Assembly: GCF_007744075.1 (NCBI RefSeq)
Contig: NZ_CP036266.1
Coordinates: 6,995,248-7,059,247, forward strand
From: Gimesia chilikensis
Lineage (GTDB): Bacteria > Planctomycetota > Planctomycetia > Planctomycetales > Planctomycetaceae
Length of the DNA stretch: 64,000 nt
Direction: 5' to 3'
The notes beneath the pieces were generated by a model, which was not told the DNA's origin, ran no database searches, and saw only the letters and a list, made by a program, of their open reading frames with translations. A program made the position numbers and the translations under genes. This document shows, in pieces, positions 1 to 7,174 of this stretch. The first letter of the stretch is position 1. Each line of letters starts with the position of its first letter.

Positions 1-1
1 T

Positions 2-64
2 GATCCGGACGGAGAAATCATCTCCTGGCTGGAGACGATCCGTCAACTGGCTGAGACCGCTTAA
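2..64 (+). CDS. 3' end of an upstream gene (partial, unidentified)
   Basis: An open frame enters from the left edge and ends at TAA 62-64, giving about 20 residues that finish with an acidic, helical-looking tail (ends IRQLAETA). It is on the same strand as the ubiquitin-like cassette and only 44 bases ahead of its first full gene, so it may be the preceding operon member. Too little is visible to name a family. Confidence 0.45.
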   Translation, partial: DPDGEIISWLETIRQLAETA

Positions 65-108
65 GCACACTTCACACACCTATTTCTTTCAACCTAAGAG
101 GAACACTT

Positions 109-1605
109 ATGTTACTAACCGAACAACTGGCGGAGAACGTACGCGCCTGCTTTACCGGGATCTGGATTCGGAGCCACGAACATGACGAGGCGTTGTTGGA
201 AATTACCCGGCTCTGCCACAGTGAAGACTGGGGCTTACTCTCTTGGGATATTGACCGGGGGCTACAGGGAACGCAAGCCATTGAAGAGAGTGATGCGTCG
301 TACCCTGATCCCCTGGCAGCCATACACAGCCTCAACAGCCAGGCCGATTCAGATCGGCCCACGCTGCTCGTCCTCAAGAATTTCCACCGCTTTATTAACT
401 CTCCCGAAATCATCCAGGCACTGACGCAACAGATCGGTCTGGGAAAGCAAACCCGAACCTTTGTGATCATTCTATCCAGTCTGATCCAGATTCCCCCGGA
501 ACTGGAAAAGCTGTTCGTCTGTCTGGAACACGATCTCCCCGACCGGAGCCAGCTGGAGGAGATCGCTCGCAGCATTGCCACGGAACCCGGCGAACTACCG
601 GAAGGAACGGAACTGGAGCGTGTTCTAGACGCTGCCTGCGGCCTGACCCGCTACGAGGCAGAGGGTGCTTTCAGCCTCTCCCTGGTACGACACGGACGCA
701 TCGACGTCTCCGTCGTGCTGGAGCTGAAGGCTCAGACGCTGCTAAAAAGCGGTCTGCTAACGCTCCACAGCGGCTCGGAATCATTTGATGACCTGGGAGG
801 CCTGGAATCTTTAAAAGCCTTTTGCCGGCGTGCGCTGCGTCCCAGATCACAGGAATCATCCCATGTTCGTCCTCGGGGCGTTCTGCTGTTGGGAGTTCCC
901 GGGACCGGGAAAAGTGCCTTCGCCAAAGCACTGGGAAAAGAGACCGGAAGAGCCACACTGACACTCGACGTGGGAGCCCTGATGGGCGCGCTGGTCGGTC
1001 AGACCGAGGAGCGAACAAGACGGGCGCTCCGCATCGTTGATGCGATACAGCCCGCCGTCCTGTTTATCGATGAGGTCGAAAAGGGGCTGAGCGGGGCCAC
1101 CTCGTCCGGACAGTCCGACAGCGGTGTTTCCACACGCATGCTGGGGACACTTTTAAGCTGGCTGAACGACCATACTTCAGACGTGTTCGTGGTCTGTACT
1201 GCCAACGACATTTCAAAACTTCCTCCCGAGCTGATCCGTGCCGAACGCTTTGACGGTCTCTTCTTTCTGGATCTGCCCGGAGATTCACAGAAGCAGGTGA
1301 TCTGGAACATCTACCGGGAACAGTATGGACTCACAGAGGAGCAGAAGTTGCCCGAAGACCGGCATTGGACCGGATCGGAAATCAGGGCTTGCTGTCGCCT
1401 GGCAGCCCTGCTGGATGTCCCGTTAACCCAGGCTGCTGAAAACGTGGTGCCCGTGGCCGTCACAGCCGCAGAATCAGTGGCTCGACTCAGACGCTGGGCC
1501 AGCAACCGTTGCCTGTCTGCAGAGCAGCCAGGCGTCTTTGTTCACGGAGAGCGGTCGGAAGGCCGAGCGCAGCGCAAACTCTCCCGTGATCCCCGCAGAA
1601 ACTAA
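109..1605 (+). CDS. Ycf46-type AAA+ ATPase
   Basis: A 498-residue AAA+ ATPase. Residues 1-220 form an N-terminal region containing SWDIDRG (45-51), which resembles the N-terminus of chloroplast/cyanobacterial Ycf46 proteins. The AAA module follows: Walker A GVPGTGKS (262-269), a conserved LDVGALMGALVGQTEERTR stretch (286-304), Walker B VLFIDE (317-322), sensor 1 TAND (364-367) and a candidate arginine finger near Arg380 in the ERFDGLFFLDLP segment. The Ycf46 assignment rests on this block. The start is ATG 109, preceded by an AAGAGGA-like ribosome site. It is the first full gene of the Ub-like cassette, and the next gene begins about 26 bases after its stop. In that context it is likely an unfoldase or remodelling ATPase for modified proteins; this is inference, since Ycf46 itself is poorly understood. 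The family call is firm, the role is not. Confidence 0.85.
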   Translation: MLLTEQLAENVRACFTGIWIRSHEHDEALLEITRLCHSEDWGLLSWDIDRGLQGTQAIEESDASYPDPLAAIHSLNSQADSDRPTLLVLKNFHRFINSPEIIQALTQQIGLGKQTRTFVIILSSLIQIPPELEKLFVCLEHDLPDRSQLEEIARSIATEPGELPEGTELERVLDAACGLTRYEAEGAFSLSLVRHGRIDVSVVLELKAQTLLKSGLLTLHSGSESFDDLGGLESLKAFCRRALRPRSQESSHVRPRGVLLLGVPGTGKSAFAKALGKETGRATLTLDVGALMGALVGQTEERTRRALRIVDAIQPAVLFIDEVEKGLSGATSSGQSDSGVSTRMLGTLLSWLNDHTSDVFVVCTANDISKLPPELIRAERFDGLFFLDLPGDSQKQVIWNIYREQYGLTEEQKLPEDRHWTGSEIRACCRLAALLDVPLTQAAENVVPVAVTAAESVARLRRWASNRCLSAEQPGVFVHGERSEGRAQRKLSRDPRRN

Positions 1606-1631
1606 ACCTGACTTTGAATCAAGGAGAAATG

Positions 1632-2573
1632 ATGACTATGGCTACGATAGAAGAAGTGGAAACTCACCACGATCCCATCGACCGTCTCAGAGCTACGATG
1701 TGTGCCACGCGGGTCAGTTTTGAATGGTTCGGTACCCGGAAGTCGCTCACACGTGACCAGAAGGCCCAGGCCGCTGAATCGTTTGGGGCGGAAGGGGCGT
1801 TCCTGAGTGCTGGTAAGAAGCTCCTGGATACAGGACATCCCCGTTTCCGGGCCGTGAGTGCCGTCCGCAACCAGGTACGCAAATACTGGACCTCGGTCAG
1901 TCTCCCTTTCCCGGAACCGGGAATCCGCTTATTGCGGCAGGATACACTAACCGCCTTCCAAGAGCAGATGCATCGGTTTACGGAAGAACTGGCCGAGGCG
2001 GTCGCGGAACTGGATGAACAATATCTGTCCATGAAAGCCGCGGCCCGTGAGCGACTGGGAAGTCTATTCAATGACGACGATTATCCCGCGACACTGGTGG
2101 GTTTATTCGATGTGACCTGGGAATTCCCCAGTATCGAACCGCCGAACTATCTAAGGCAGCTCAACCCTGAACTCTACGAACAGGAATGTCAGCGCGTGCA
2201 GTCGCGGTTCGAGGAGGCAGTCCGGTTGGCGGAAGACGCTTTTCTGGATGAGTTGTCGAAACTGGTGTCACATCTGACGGATCGCCTGAGTGGACAGGCC
2301 GACGGCCGTCCCAAGGTCTTCCGGGATTCGGCCATCGGGAACCTGCACGAGTTCTTTGAACGCTTTCGGTCGTTGAATGTGCGGTCCAACGAGCAACTGG
2401 ATGCCTTGGTCTCTCAGTGTCAAAACATTGTGGAGGGGATTCAGCCCCAGGAGCTGAGAAAGCGGGATGCCCTCCGGCAGCAGGTCGCCTCCGATCTATC
2501 GGGTGTCCAGGCTGCCCTGGATGGTCTGCTGGTGGATCGACCGCGGCGTCAGATCATGCGGACTCCGAAGTAA
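1632..2573 (+). CDS. hypothetical protein, helical, Ub-like cassette
   Basis: An unrecognised soluble protein of about 314 residues. It is rich in charged helices, with a likely coiled-coil stretch around the FTEELAEAVAELDEQYLSMK segment and a second near the C-terminus. There is no signal peptide, membrane segment or obvious catalytic motif. The frame can be opened upstream at TTG 1614, but AAGGAG at 1621-1626 sits 5 bases before ATG 1632, so I prefer that start; ATG 1629 and ATG 1638 are alternatives. It lies just after the Ycf46-like ATPase and is followed by a gene whose ribosome site (AAGGAGG) overlaps its stop, which points to translational coupling. It could be an adaptor or substrate-binding partner of the ATPase. 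A resemblance to DUF3150-type neighbours of AAA ATPases crossed my mind but cannot be supported here. Confidence 0.75.
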   Translation: MTMATIEEVETHHDPIDRLRATMCATRVSFEWFGTRKSLTRDQKAQAAESFGAEGAFLSAGKKLLDTGHPRFRAVSAVRNQVRKYWTSVSLPFPEPGIRLLRQDTLTAFQEQMHRFTEELAEAVAELDEQYLSMKAAARERLGSLFNDDDYPATLVGLFDVTWEFPSIEPPNYLRQLNPELYEQECQRVQSRFEEAVRLAEDAFLDELSKLVSHLTDRLSGQADGRPKVFRDSAIGNLHEFFERFRSLNVRSNEQLDALVSQCQNIVEGIQPQELRKRDALRQQVASDLSGVQAALDGLLVDRPRRQIMRTPK

Positions 2574-2582
2574 GGAGGTCAC

Positions 2583-2828
2583 ATGCAACTCATCATCACA
2601 GCTGAAGGGCAAGTCCGTTGTATTTATGCGGAAGCCATTGACCTGGCGACCATCGGTCGACTGCAGATCTCACGCGGCTCGTTTGTTGAACCGAATGCTA
2701 CCGGGCAATGGATCGTGGATCTGTCCCCCGTACGGGGTCCGCGGCTGGGGCCGTTCGCTCAACGGAGTGCGGCCCTGCAGTCAGAGATCGACTGGCTGGA
2801 GCAGCACTGGCTCTCTCCCAGCTCTTGA
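2583..2828 (+). CDS. small conserved planctomycete-type protein
   Basis: An 81-residue protein with a strong ribosome site (AAGGAGG, 2572-2578) just before ATG 2583. It starts with a beta-rich stretch (MQLIITAEG), carries IYAEAIDL and a WIVDLSPVRGPRLGPF segment, and ends in a Trp-containing helix (IDWLEQHWL). From memory, small proteins of this pattern recur in planctomycete accessory regions, with no assigned function. It is the last gene before an internal terminator-like hairpin (2851-2895), so it may end a first transcription unit made with the ATPase and the 314-residue protein. No enzymatic motif is visible. Confidence 0.7.
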   Translation: MQLIITAEGQVRCIYAEAIDLATIGRLQISRGSFVEPNATGQWIVDLSPVRGPRLGPFAQRSAALQSEIDWLEQHWLSPSS

Positions 2829-2850
2829 ACATGTAATTTTCCCACACTGT

Positions 2851-2895
2851 GCCCCGGTCTTGCAGAGTTGCTTCTGCAGGGCCGGGGCTTTTTTT
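2851..2895 (+). terminator. internal rho-independent terminator or attenuator
   Basis: A 15-base-pair stem (2851-2865 with 2874-2888, two G-U wobbles), an 8-base loop, then seven T residues (2889-2895). It lies inside the Ub-like cassette between two genes on the same strand. It would split transcription or lower expression of the downstream Ubl/E2/E1 genes relative to the ATPase genes. Confidence 0.8.
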
Positions 2896-2924
2896 ATTGA
2901 ACCCTTGTTTTTAGGAGACAACAG

Positions 2925-3140
2925 ATGAAACAGTCAGACTTGAATCGGGCTGTCGCCCTGACCACCGGCGAGACAATCGCCACCGTCAAACGCCTGGGCT
3001 TTTTATTAGCGGAACCCCAGGAAACCGTTGATCCGGATTCGGAAACGTCGGGACCGCTGGTCATCGATTGGGACGAACTGGAAAACCAGCGAATGGCTCC
3101 ACAGACAGAGGGATTGAATCATGTTCCTTCATGGGTGTGA
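2925..3140 (+). CDS. small acidic protein with HU-like N-terminal helix
   Basis: A 71-residue protein. The first 30 residues (MKQSDLNRAVALTTGETIAT and on) resemble the opening helices of HU/IHF proteins, but the DNA-binding arms are absent; the rest is acidic and ends near VIDWDELENQR. Small proteins with this opening and a VIDWDEL-type motif are, from memory, common in planctomycete genomes without known function. AGGAGA lies 9 bases before ATG 2925. It follows the internal terminator, so a promoter may lie at 2896-2915, although none could be defined. Its 3' end overlaps the start of a possible small basic gene at 3121. Confidence 0.65.
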   Translation: MKQSDLNRAVALTTGETIATVKRLGFLLAEPQETVDPDSETSGPLVIDWDELENQRMAPQTEGLNHVPSWV

Positions 3141-3294
3141 TTCCGATCTCAAGGGATTTCACTGTCTCAGTCAGGCAGATGCTCCCTTCCACTCAAATCG
3201 ACTGCAGATGCTCCGTAGTGGGCGGCAACGGGGACGACGCGTCGTTAAAAGTCAACGTCGAAAAAGGCGTCGCAAACGAAAGTCGCTTGGATAA
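3121..3294 (+). CDS. small basic protein with Arg/Lys-rich tail
   Basis: A 57-residue frame starting at ATG 3121, overlapping the previous gene by 20 bases and preceded by an AGAGG-type ribosome site about 9 bases upstream. The N-terminal half contains two Cys and three His residues. The last 27 residues are mostly Arg and Lys (for example RRKRRRKRKS), as in nucleic-acid-binding or ribosomal-type tails. A 93-residue frame overlaps it (3068-3349), but that has a poor start and no family features. Position just before the Ubl gene is suggestive: it could be a nucleic-acid-binding component, or a lysine-bearing target of the modifier. Whether it is translated is uncertain. Confidence 0.4.
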   Translation: MFLHGCDSDLKGFHCLSQADAPFHSNRLQMLRSGRQRGRRVVKSQRRKRRRKRKSLG

Positions 3295-3345
3295 AGCATT
3301 ACTTCTTTTTAATACCTCTCCAAATCAATTCCAGAAAGGAATGCT

Positions 3346-3570
3346 ATGAAAGTTTTATTGATTAACAACGATGGTGGCGGATTCGCGGACTACATTGAAG
3401 TCGCCGCGGGAACCACGGTCGCTCAACTGTTCGAACAACGCATGCCGGATGTGAACGCCTCGGACTATCTGATCCGGGTCAATCGCCAACCGTGTCCTCC
3501 CGATCAGACGTTACAGGACGGGGACCGGATTTCGATCACTCCGACAAAAATCGAGGGTGCGAAAAGCTAG
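3346..3570 (+). CDS. ubiquitin-like beta-grasp modifier (ThiS/MoaD/Ub-type)
   Basis: A 74-residue protein with the expected size and pattern of a beta-grasp modifier. There is a first strand (MKVLLINND), a strand-helix segment ([18 protein letters not shown]), and a late segment with [16 protein letters not shown] typical of ThiS/MoaD/Ubl ends. The terminus is Gly71-Ala-Lys-Ser instead of a terminal Gly-Gly, so removal of three residues would expose Gly71 for adenylation. An AAAGGA ribosome site precedes ATG 3346. It lies between the small basic gene and the E2-RING gene, with JAB and E1 genes downstream. A pure sulfur-carrier role is less likely because E2 and RING-type domains accompany it. 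Fold confidence is high; conjugation to proteins is inferred from context. Confidence 0.85.
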   Translation: MKVLLINNDGGGFADYIEVAAGTTVAQLFEQRMPDVNASDYLIRVNRQPCPPDQTLQDGDRISITPTKIEGAKS

Positions 3571-3597
3571 TCGTCCCTATCAGTAATGTTTTGTCTA

Positions 3598-3635
3598 AGA
3601 CAGGCTGTCGGGATCACGGTCCCGATAGCCTGTCT
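3598..3635 (+). terminator. intercistronic hairpin between Ubl and E2-RING genes
   Basis: A 16-base-pair stem (3598-3613 pairing with 3620-3635, one G-U wobble) with a 6-base loop, followed by only a weak T-rich tail (TCTATTAAT). It could be a leaky terminator or an RNA-stabilising element that sets the Ubl to be made in excess over the enzymes. Confidence 0.6.
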
Positions 3636-3664
3636 TCTATTAATGTAAAAGGAGTAAACGAATA

Positions 3665-4681
3665 ATGAAACAGAGTCCGAAAACGGTCTGGCGGATGGCC
3701 AGTCTCGTTGAGCAACAACTCAGCTCACTGGGAGGTGAGACAAACATCGCTCTGCCGGAAGTAGCCTGGTTGAGCTGTCTGCGGTTGGTCCGCATGCGAC
3801 AACAGGCACAGGAACGAGGTTGGTTTCGTGCGGCCGCAAAGCTGGAACGGGAACTGATCACAGAGGTGTTTCAGCTGACACAGCAACTGGTGTCGTTACA
3901 GCAGGAACTGGAATCAGCTGCTGCTGAAAAACCCTTACCTGCGGTACACACTATCTACGAAGACCTGCTGGCACTGGAAGAGGAGTTTGATGAATATTAC
4001 ATCGACCTCAAGAACAAGACGATTTCAGTCGTCACAGAGTCAATTATGCTGGAAGACGTCTATCTGGGATCGTTTGAGATTCGGCTGGAGTTTGCAGACA
4101 TGAATTCAGACTCGCCCTTTCACTACCAGGTATTTGCTCAAGATCCACAGCCGCCGATCACCGATGATGCAGTCACGCATCCGCACGTGCAGTCTGACAA
4201 CGTCTGTGAAGGAGACGCCCGAATGCCCATCAGACGCGCCCTGGAACAGGGACGACTGCTGGATTTTTTCGTGCTGGTGTCCCGTTTGTTACGCACCTAC
4301 AACCCGGAAAGTCCCTATGTCGCCCTCAGCGACTGGCACAGTGCAGAATGCAGTGATTGTGCGGATGTCGTGACCACAGATGAGGAGACTCACTGCACCA
4401 GTTGCGAAAACCGCTTGTGTCGGCAATGTGCGAATAGCTGTACCGACTGTAGTTCCTCATTTTGCCACGACTGTTCGACCCGCTGTGAAATCTGCCGTGA
4501 TGACTGTTGTGAATCCTGCCTGAAAGAGTGTGGACTCTGTGGTTCCAGCTGTTGTTCAAATTGCCTCGATAATGAAGAAAGGTGCCCGATCTGTGAAACA
4601 CAGGAAGACGAAGAAACGTACGAACCGGATCAGGAAACCACATCGCCGGAGACGGTCCCCCCTGCCGGCGCTCCGCTTTAG
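3665..4681 (+). CDS. E2-like (UBC) domain fused to Cys-rich RING/treble-clef tail
   Basis: A 338-residue fusion. Residues 1-115 are helical. Residues 120-224 look like an E2 ubiquitin-conjugating fold: strand-rich SFEIRLEF (136-143), PFHYQVFA (151-158), then HPHV (172-175) followed by Asp178-Asn-Val-Cys181. This matches the eukaryotic HPN-region/active-site Cys order, with C-terminal helices ([14 protein letters not shown]) after it. Residues 229-310 contain 22 Cys and several His in repeated CxxC units, a multi-site zinc-binding RING/treble-clef array. An acidic tail ends the protein. GGAG precedes ATG 3665 by about 10 bases. The chain would thus act as E2 and E3 together, taking the Ubl from the E1 encoded downstream. 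Cys181 as the catalytic residue is inference from motif spacing; RING versus another treble-clef class cannot be settled by eye. Confidence 0.8.
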   Translation: MKQSPKTVWRMASLVEQQLSSLGGETNIALPEVAWLSCLRLVRMRQQAQERGWFRAAAKLERELITEVFQLTQQLVSLQQELESAAAEKPLPAVHTIYEDLLALEEEFDEYYIDLKNKTISVVTESIMLEDVYLGSFEIRLEFADMNSDSPFHYQVFAQDPQPPITDDAVTHPHVQSDNVCEGDARMPIRRALEQGRLLDFFVLVSRLLRTYNPESPYVALSDWHSAECSDCADVVTTDEETHCTSCENRLCRQCANSCTDCSSSFCHDCSTRCEICRDDCCESCLKECGLCGSSCCSNCLDNEERCPICETQEDEETYEPDQETTSPETVPPAGAPL

Positions 4682-5261
4682 TCCGACCGCCTGGGCCAAA
4701 TTGCTGTTTTTACGTGATTATGGCGATACGGAGGTCGGCGGCTTTGGAATCACTTCCCCGACAGATTTGCTGCTGGTTCAGGACCTGCAACTGGTAAAAC
4801 AGACCTCCTCGATGGTCCATGTTGCCTTCGATGATGAAGCGGTGGCGAATTTTTTTGATGATCAGGTCGATGCAGGACTCCGCCCGGAGCAGTTTGGTCG
4901 GATCTGGATCCATACTCACCCGGGTGCCTGTCCAGAGCCCAGCCCGACTGATGAAGCGACCTTTGAACGTGTCTTTGGTCGATCTGACTGGGCCGTGATG
5001 TTCATCCTGGCGCGGCAGGGGCGATCCTACGCGCGATTGCGGATGAATACCGGTCCCGCGTTTGAATACGAGATTCCGGTCAGGCGGGATTACTCAGAGC
5101 CCTTTCCCGGTTGTGAACCCGAAAACTGGGAAGGGGAATATTTAACGAACGTGCATCCCGAACAACGCCAACCCAGCAGGCCGTTATCGGCGTTCGACGA
5201 TTTTGACTGGGATGCGGACTGGTTTTTCAATGAACCTGATAGGGAAGGAGACTTGAAGTGA
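4593..5261 (+). CDS. JAB/JAMM metallo-isopeptidase
   Basis: A JAB-domain protease with a full JAMM set: Glu47 in TEVGGFG, HTHP with His107 and His109, then Ser117 and Asp120 in PSPTDE (numbered from GTG 4593; the HTHP codons begin at 4911). In Ub-like systems such enzymes trim the modifier precursor and cleave conjugates. The domain begins almost at the upstream gene's stop ([11 protein letters not shown], from about 4674), so any start must lie inside the E2-RING frame. Candidates are GTG 4530, ATG 4572 or GTG 4593; only GTG 4593 has a fair AAAGG site about 10 bases upstream. A C6 run near 4657 could instead join the two frames by slippage. The stop overlaps the E1 start (GTGA). Family call is firm; the N-terminus is not. 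Confidence 0.8.
   Translation: MKHRKTKKRTNRIRKPHRRRRSPLPALRFSPTAWAKLLFLRDYGDTEVGGFGITSPTDLLLVQDLQLVKQTSSMVHVAFDDEAVANFFDDQVDAGLRPEQFGRIWIHTHPGACPEPSPTDEATFERVFGRSDWAVMFILARQGRSYARLRMNTGPAFEYEIPVRRDYSEPFPGCEPENWEGEYLTNVHPEQRQPSRPLSAFDDFDWDADWFFNEPDREGDLK
5245..5250 (+). promoter_or_regulatory. ribosome binding site deciding GTG start of E1 gene
   Basis: AAGGAG ends 7 bases before GTG 5258. The GTG overlaps the TGA of the JAB gene as GTGA, supporting coupled translation of JAB and E1. Confidence 0.75.
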
Positions 5262-5917
5262 CAAATACAACGATCGATCGTTTTCAGAGACAGAGTGGAC
5301 TTGTGCCTACAGAGAGACTATCTCAGATTTCGGTGACAGTCATTGGTGTGGGAGCCATCGGCCGGCAAGTGGCCCTGCAACTGGCGGCAATTGGGACGCC
5401 GCGGATTCAGCTTGTTGATTTTGATTTGGTCGAATTGACCAATATCACGACACAGGGATATCGGAGACAGGATCTGGGATCAGCTAAAGTCGAAGCAACA
5501 GCTCAGGCGATCCGGGAGCTCGATGATTCGGTTCAAGTGGAGACAGTTTCGGATCGGTTTCGTTCGTCTATCAGTACAGGAGAGGCTGTTTTCTGCTGTG
5601 TGGATTCGATCTCTGCCCGTGCGGCGATCTGGCGATCCATCAGCAGAAAATGTGCGTTCTGGACAGATGGCAGAATGCTGGGAGAAACGATCCGAGTGCT
5701 GACTGCCACAAAGGAATCTGGAATAGACCAGTTTTCAGAGACACTCTTTCCTCAATCCCAGGCTCAAGCGGGCAGCTGTACCTCACGCAGTACTGTGTAT
5801 GCAGCCAGCATCGCAGCGGGACTGATGGTGCATCAGTTTTGTCGCTGGCTGCGTGGAATATCCTCAGATCGCGATATTTCTCTAAATCTATTGGCAGGCG
5901 AAACTGTAGTTAGCTGA
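5258..5917 (+). CDS. E1/ThiF-like Ubl-activating enzyme
   Basis: A 219-residue ThiF/MoeB/E1-family adenylyltransferase. The nucleotide-binding loop is GVGAIG (30-35); the acidic residue at the end of beta-2 is in LVDFDLVEL (52-60), followed by Asn62 and Arg69-Arg70 of the adenylation site. Cys174 in AGSCTSRST is the best candidate for the thioester Cys. A hydrophobic helix follows ([13 protein letters not shown]). It is shorter than ThiF/MoeB (about 250) and lacks the ubiquitin-fold and separate catalytic-cysteine domains of eukaryotic E1. It would adenylate the Ubl C-terminus and pass it to the E2-RING protein. Start is GTG 5258 with AAGGAG 7 bases upstream. It is the last gene of the cassette, 53 bases before a strong terminator. 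Confidence 0.88.
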   Translation: MTNTTIDRFQRQSGLVPTERLSQISVTVIGVGAIGRQVALQLAAIGTPRIQLVDFDLVELTNITTQGYRRQDLGSAKVEATAQAIRELDDSVQVETVSDRFRSSISTGEAVFCCVDSISARAAIWRSISRKCAFWTDGRMLGETIRVLTATKESGIDQFSETLFPQSQAQAGSCTSRSTVYAASIAAGLMVHQFCRWLRGISSDRDISLNLLAGETVVS

Positions 5918-5970
5918 CCACTTGCTATTCTATATTATCCATCGTCGTTAATAAAAAATACCTAGAACAG

Positions 5971-6008
5971 GCAGGCCACCTTAGCTGGTGGCCTGCTTCC
6001 ATTTTTTT
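5971..6008 (+). terminator. rho-independent terminator closing the Ub-like cassette
   Basis: A perfect 10-base-pair stem (5971-5980 with 5987-5996), 6-base loop TTAGCT, then TTCCATTTTTTT. It lies 53 bases after the E1 stop and marks the end of the operon. Confidence 0.9.
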
Positions 6009-6102
6009 ATCTATCAGAAAAACTCAGAATATCTATTGTGTCAGAACGAAGAAATAGCCCTTGTGATTTTAGTCTTCTCTATTCCATTTTATTCGTAACT
6101 AT

Positions 6103-6424
6103 CTAACTATCCACTGATTGAAACTGGACTTCAAATCTGGAGTCCTCGGCATCGTTTGCATTACCTTGTGCTTGAATCATGATTACTTGAGTAACGTCAT
6201 AAGCTTCAGGATCCAGTTGAGCCTGGTTCTGGATTTTTTACCTCGATATAATCAGAAATAAGTCTGCTAATGATACGTCCCCCTTCACGACCATTCGAAG
6301 TTTCGTTTTGCTGGTGTCCTTTCTTTCCAATTGAGCGAGCGATTTCTCGTTCCCATTTAATCCACTTTTGATGCTTGATTAACCAGAGTTTACTCATTGC
6401 CTTAAATCTTTGTTCTGCTACGCC
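6103..6424 (-). pseudogene. 3' remnant of ClpB-like AAA ATPase gene
   Basis: The minus strand encodes a fragment matching the C-terminal 100 or so residues of the intact ATPase at 16448-18328. The shared core includes MSKLWLIK, KGHQQNE and NGREGGRIISRLISDY. A frame change in a T run near 6235 breaks it, and homology stops abruptly at about 6424, beside a transposase remnant. It follows the first Rhs-immunity pair, in the place an intact ATPase holds in the other modules. It is a decayed copy, closer to the 16448 gene than to the 61955 gene. Confidence 0.85.
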
Positions 6425-6640
6425 AGCAGAATCAAACAGACCCAGTTCCCCGTGGAAAAGGACCTAGACAGTTACTTCTTCTCTGCAACAAACGGTCCTG
6501 GGAAACAGAAGTTCATGGAACTTATGCGAAGCCGACGTGCTAATCGAATGCTGGAGGTAAGTTACAACTCTATCAGACCGCATAGCTCACTGTGCTACGG
6601 AGCTCCGGTGCCGAAAGCAAAGCTATTCTGCTATGTAGCG
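6425..6640 (+). pseudogene. IS3-family transposase remnant (C-terminal end)
   Basis: A short plus-strand frame contains YNSIRPHSSLCYGAP, the signature end of the IS3-type OrfB integrase core. The remaining sequence around it is not recognisable, and no OrfA, upstream catalytic Asp/Glu residues or inverted repeats could be found. It sits between the immunity gene and the ATPase remnant, opposite in strand to both. The boundaries are approximate. Confidence 0.6.
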
Positions 6641-6700
6641 ATTTTTCAAGCAAACAGAGAAGTTGTGAGAGAAATAGATCATCAAATCGTCTTCCTAGAA

Positions 6701-7168
6701 TTATTCGTCTTGTAGGGGGGGATGCCAATTCTGTACACCAAGGCCCCTCAATATGTCATAATATCTGTTAGATGAAGGCAATTCAGATGAAAGAACTGCT
6801 TCAATAAACTCAATTGGCGGTTGATAAAGATGATCGCATACATAATGCATAATCAGATTAGGAGCAGCATACACAATACCATTCTTGCCAATTACTCGTA
6901 TTTCAGATCTACCCAGTTTTATTTTCTGCGAATTATATTCAAACAGAAGTGGACCAATTGCAGGATTGCTACAAAGATGGCATTCATAGAATCCTCTAGT
7001 TTGAGGGACGGGTGTTAAACAAAATAACCATAAACGATCGATAAACTTTTGTTCCACTACCCCACTTGTAAAATCAATGCCTCTGCCTAACCAACCAATG
7101 TTTAACATTTTCTTATATGTCCACTGGTTAGAATAAGTATAAACAGAAAGGTCCTCGAAATAAGTCAT
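6701..7168 (-). CDS. putative immunity protein (DUF7919-like) for Rhs toxin 1
   Basis: A 155-residue protein beginning at ATG 7168, seven bases after the Rhs1 stop, with the GAAAGG that ends the Rhs frame serving as its ribosome site (TTG 7174 is a weaker start). It opens with MTYFEDLSVYTY, has NIGWLGRG, a GFYECHLC Cys motif, LGRSEIRVIG and YAAPNLIMHYVCDHLYQPP. I recognise this order as the DUF7919-type family commonly found behind polymorphic toxins, recalled rather than searched. Direct coupling to the toxin gene supports a cognate antidote acting in the cytoplasm by binding the Rhs1 tip. Confidence 0.75.
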   Translation of the reverse strand: MTYFEDLSVYTYSNQWTYKKMLNIGWLGRGIDFTSGVVEQKFIDRLWLFCLTPVPQTRGFYECHLCSNPAIGPLLFEYNSQKIKLGRSEIRVIGKNGIVYAAPNLIMHYVCDHLYQPPIEFIEAVLSSELPSSNRYYDILRGLGVQNWHPPLQDE

Positions 7169-7174
7169 TGCCAA

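Noticed and set aside
671..1310. Minus-strand frames inside the Ycf46-like gene
   Set aside because: Shadows of a well-supported ATPase coding region.
1632..2573. Assigning the 314-residue protein to DUF3150
   Set aside because: Only a vague impression of helical content beside an ATPase; no motif match can be shown.
3068..3349. 93-residue frame overlapping two small genes before the Ubl
   Set aside because: No ribosome site and no family features; the 71-residue gene and the basic 57-residue frame explain the region better.
5650..5913. 87-residue frame within the E1 gene
   Set aside because: Out-of-frame shadow of the E1/ThiF coding sequence.
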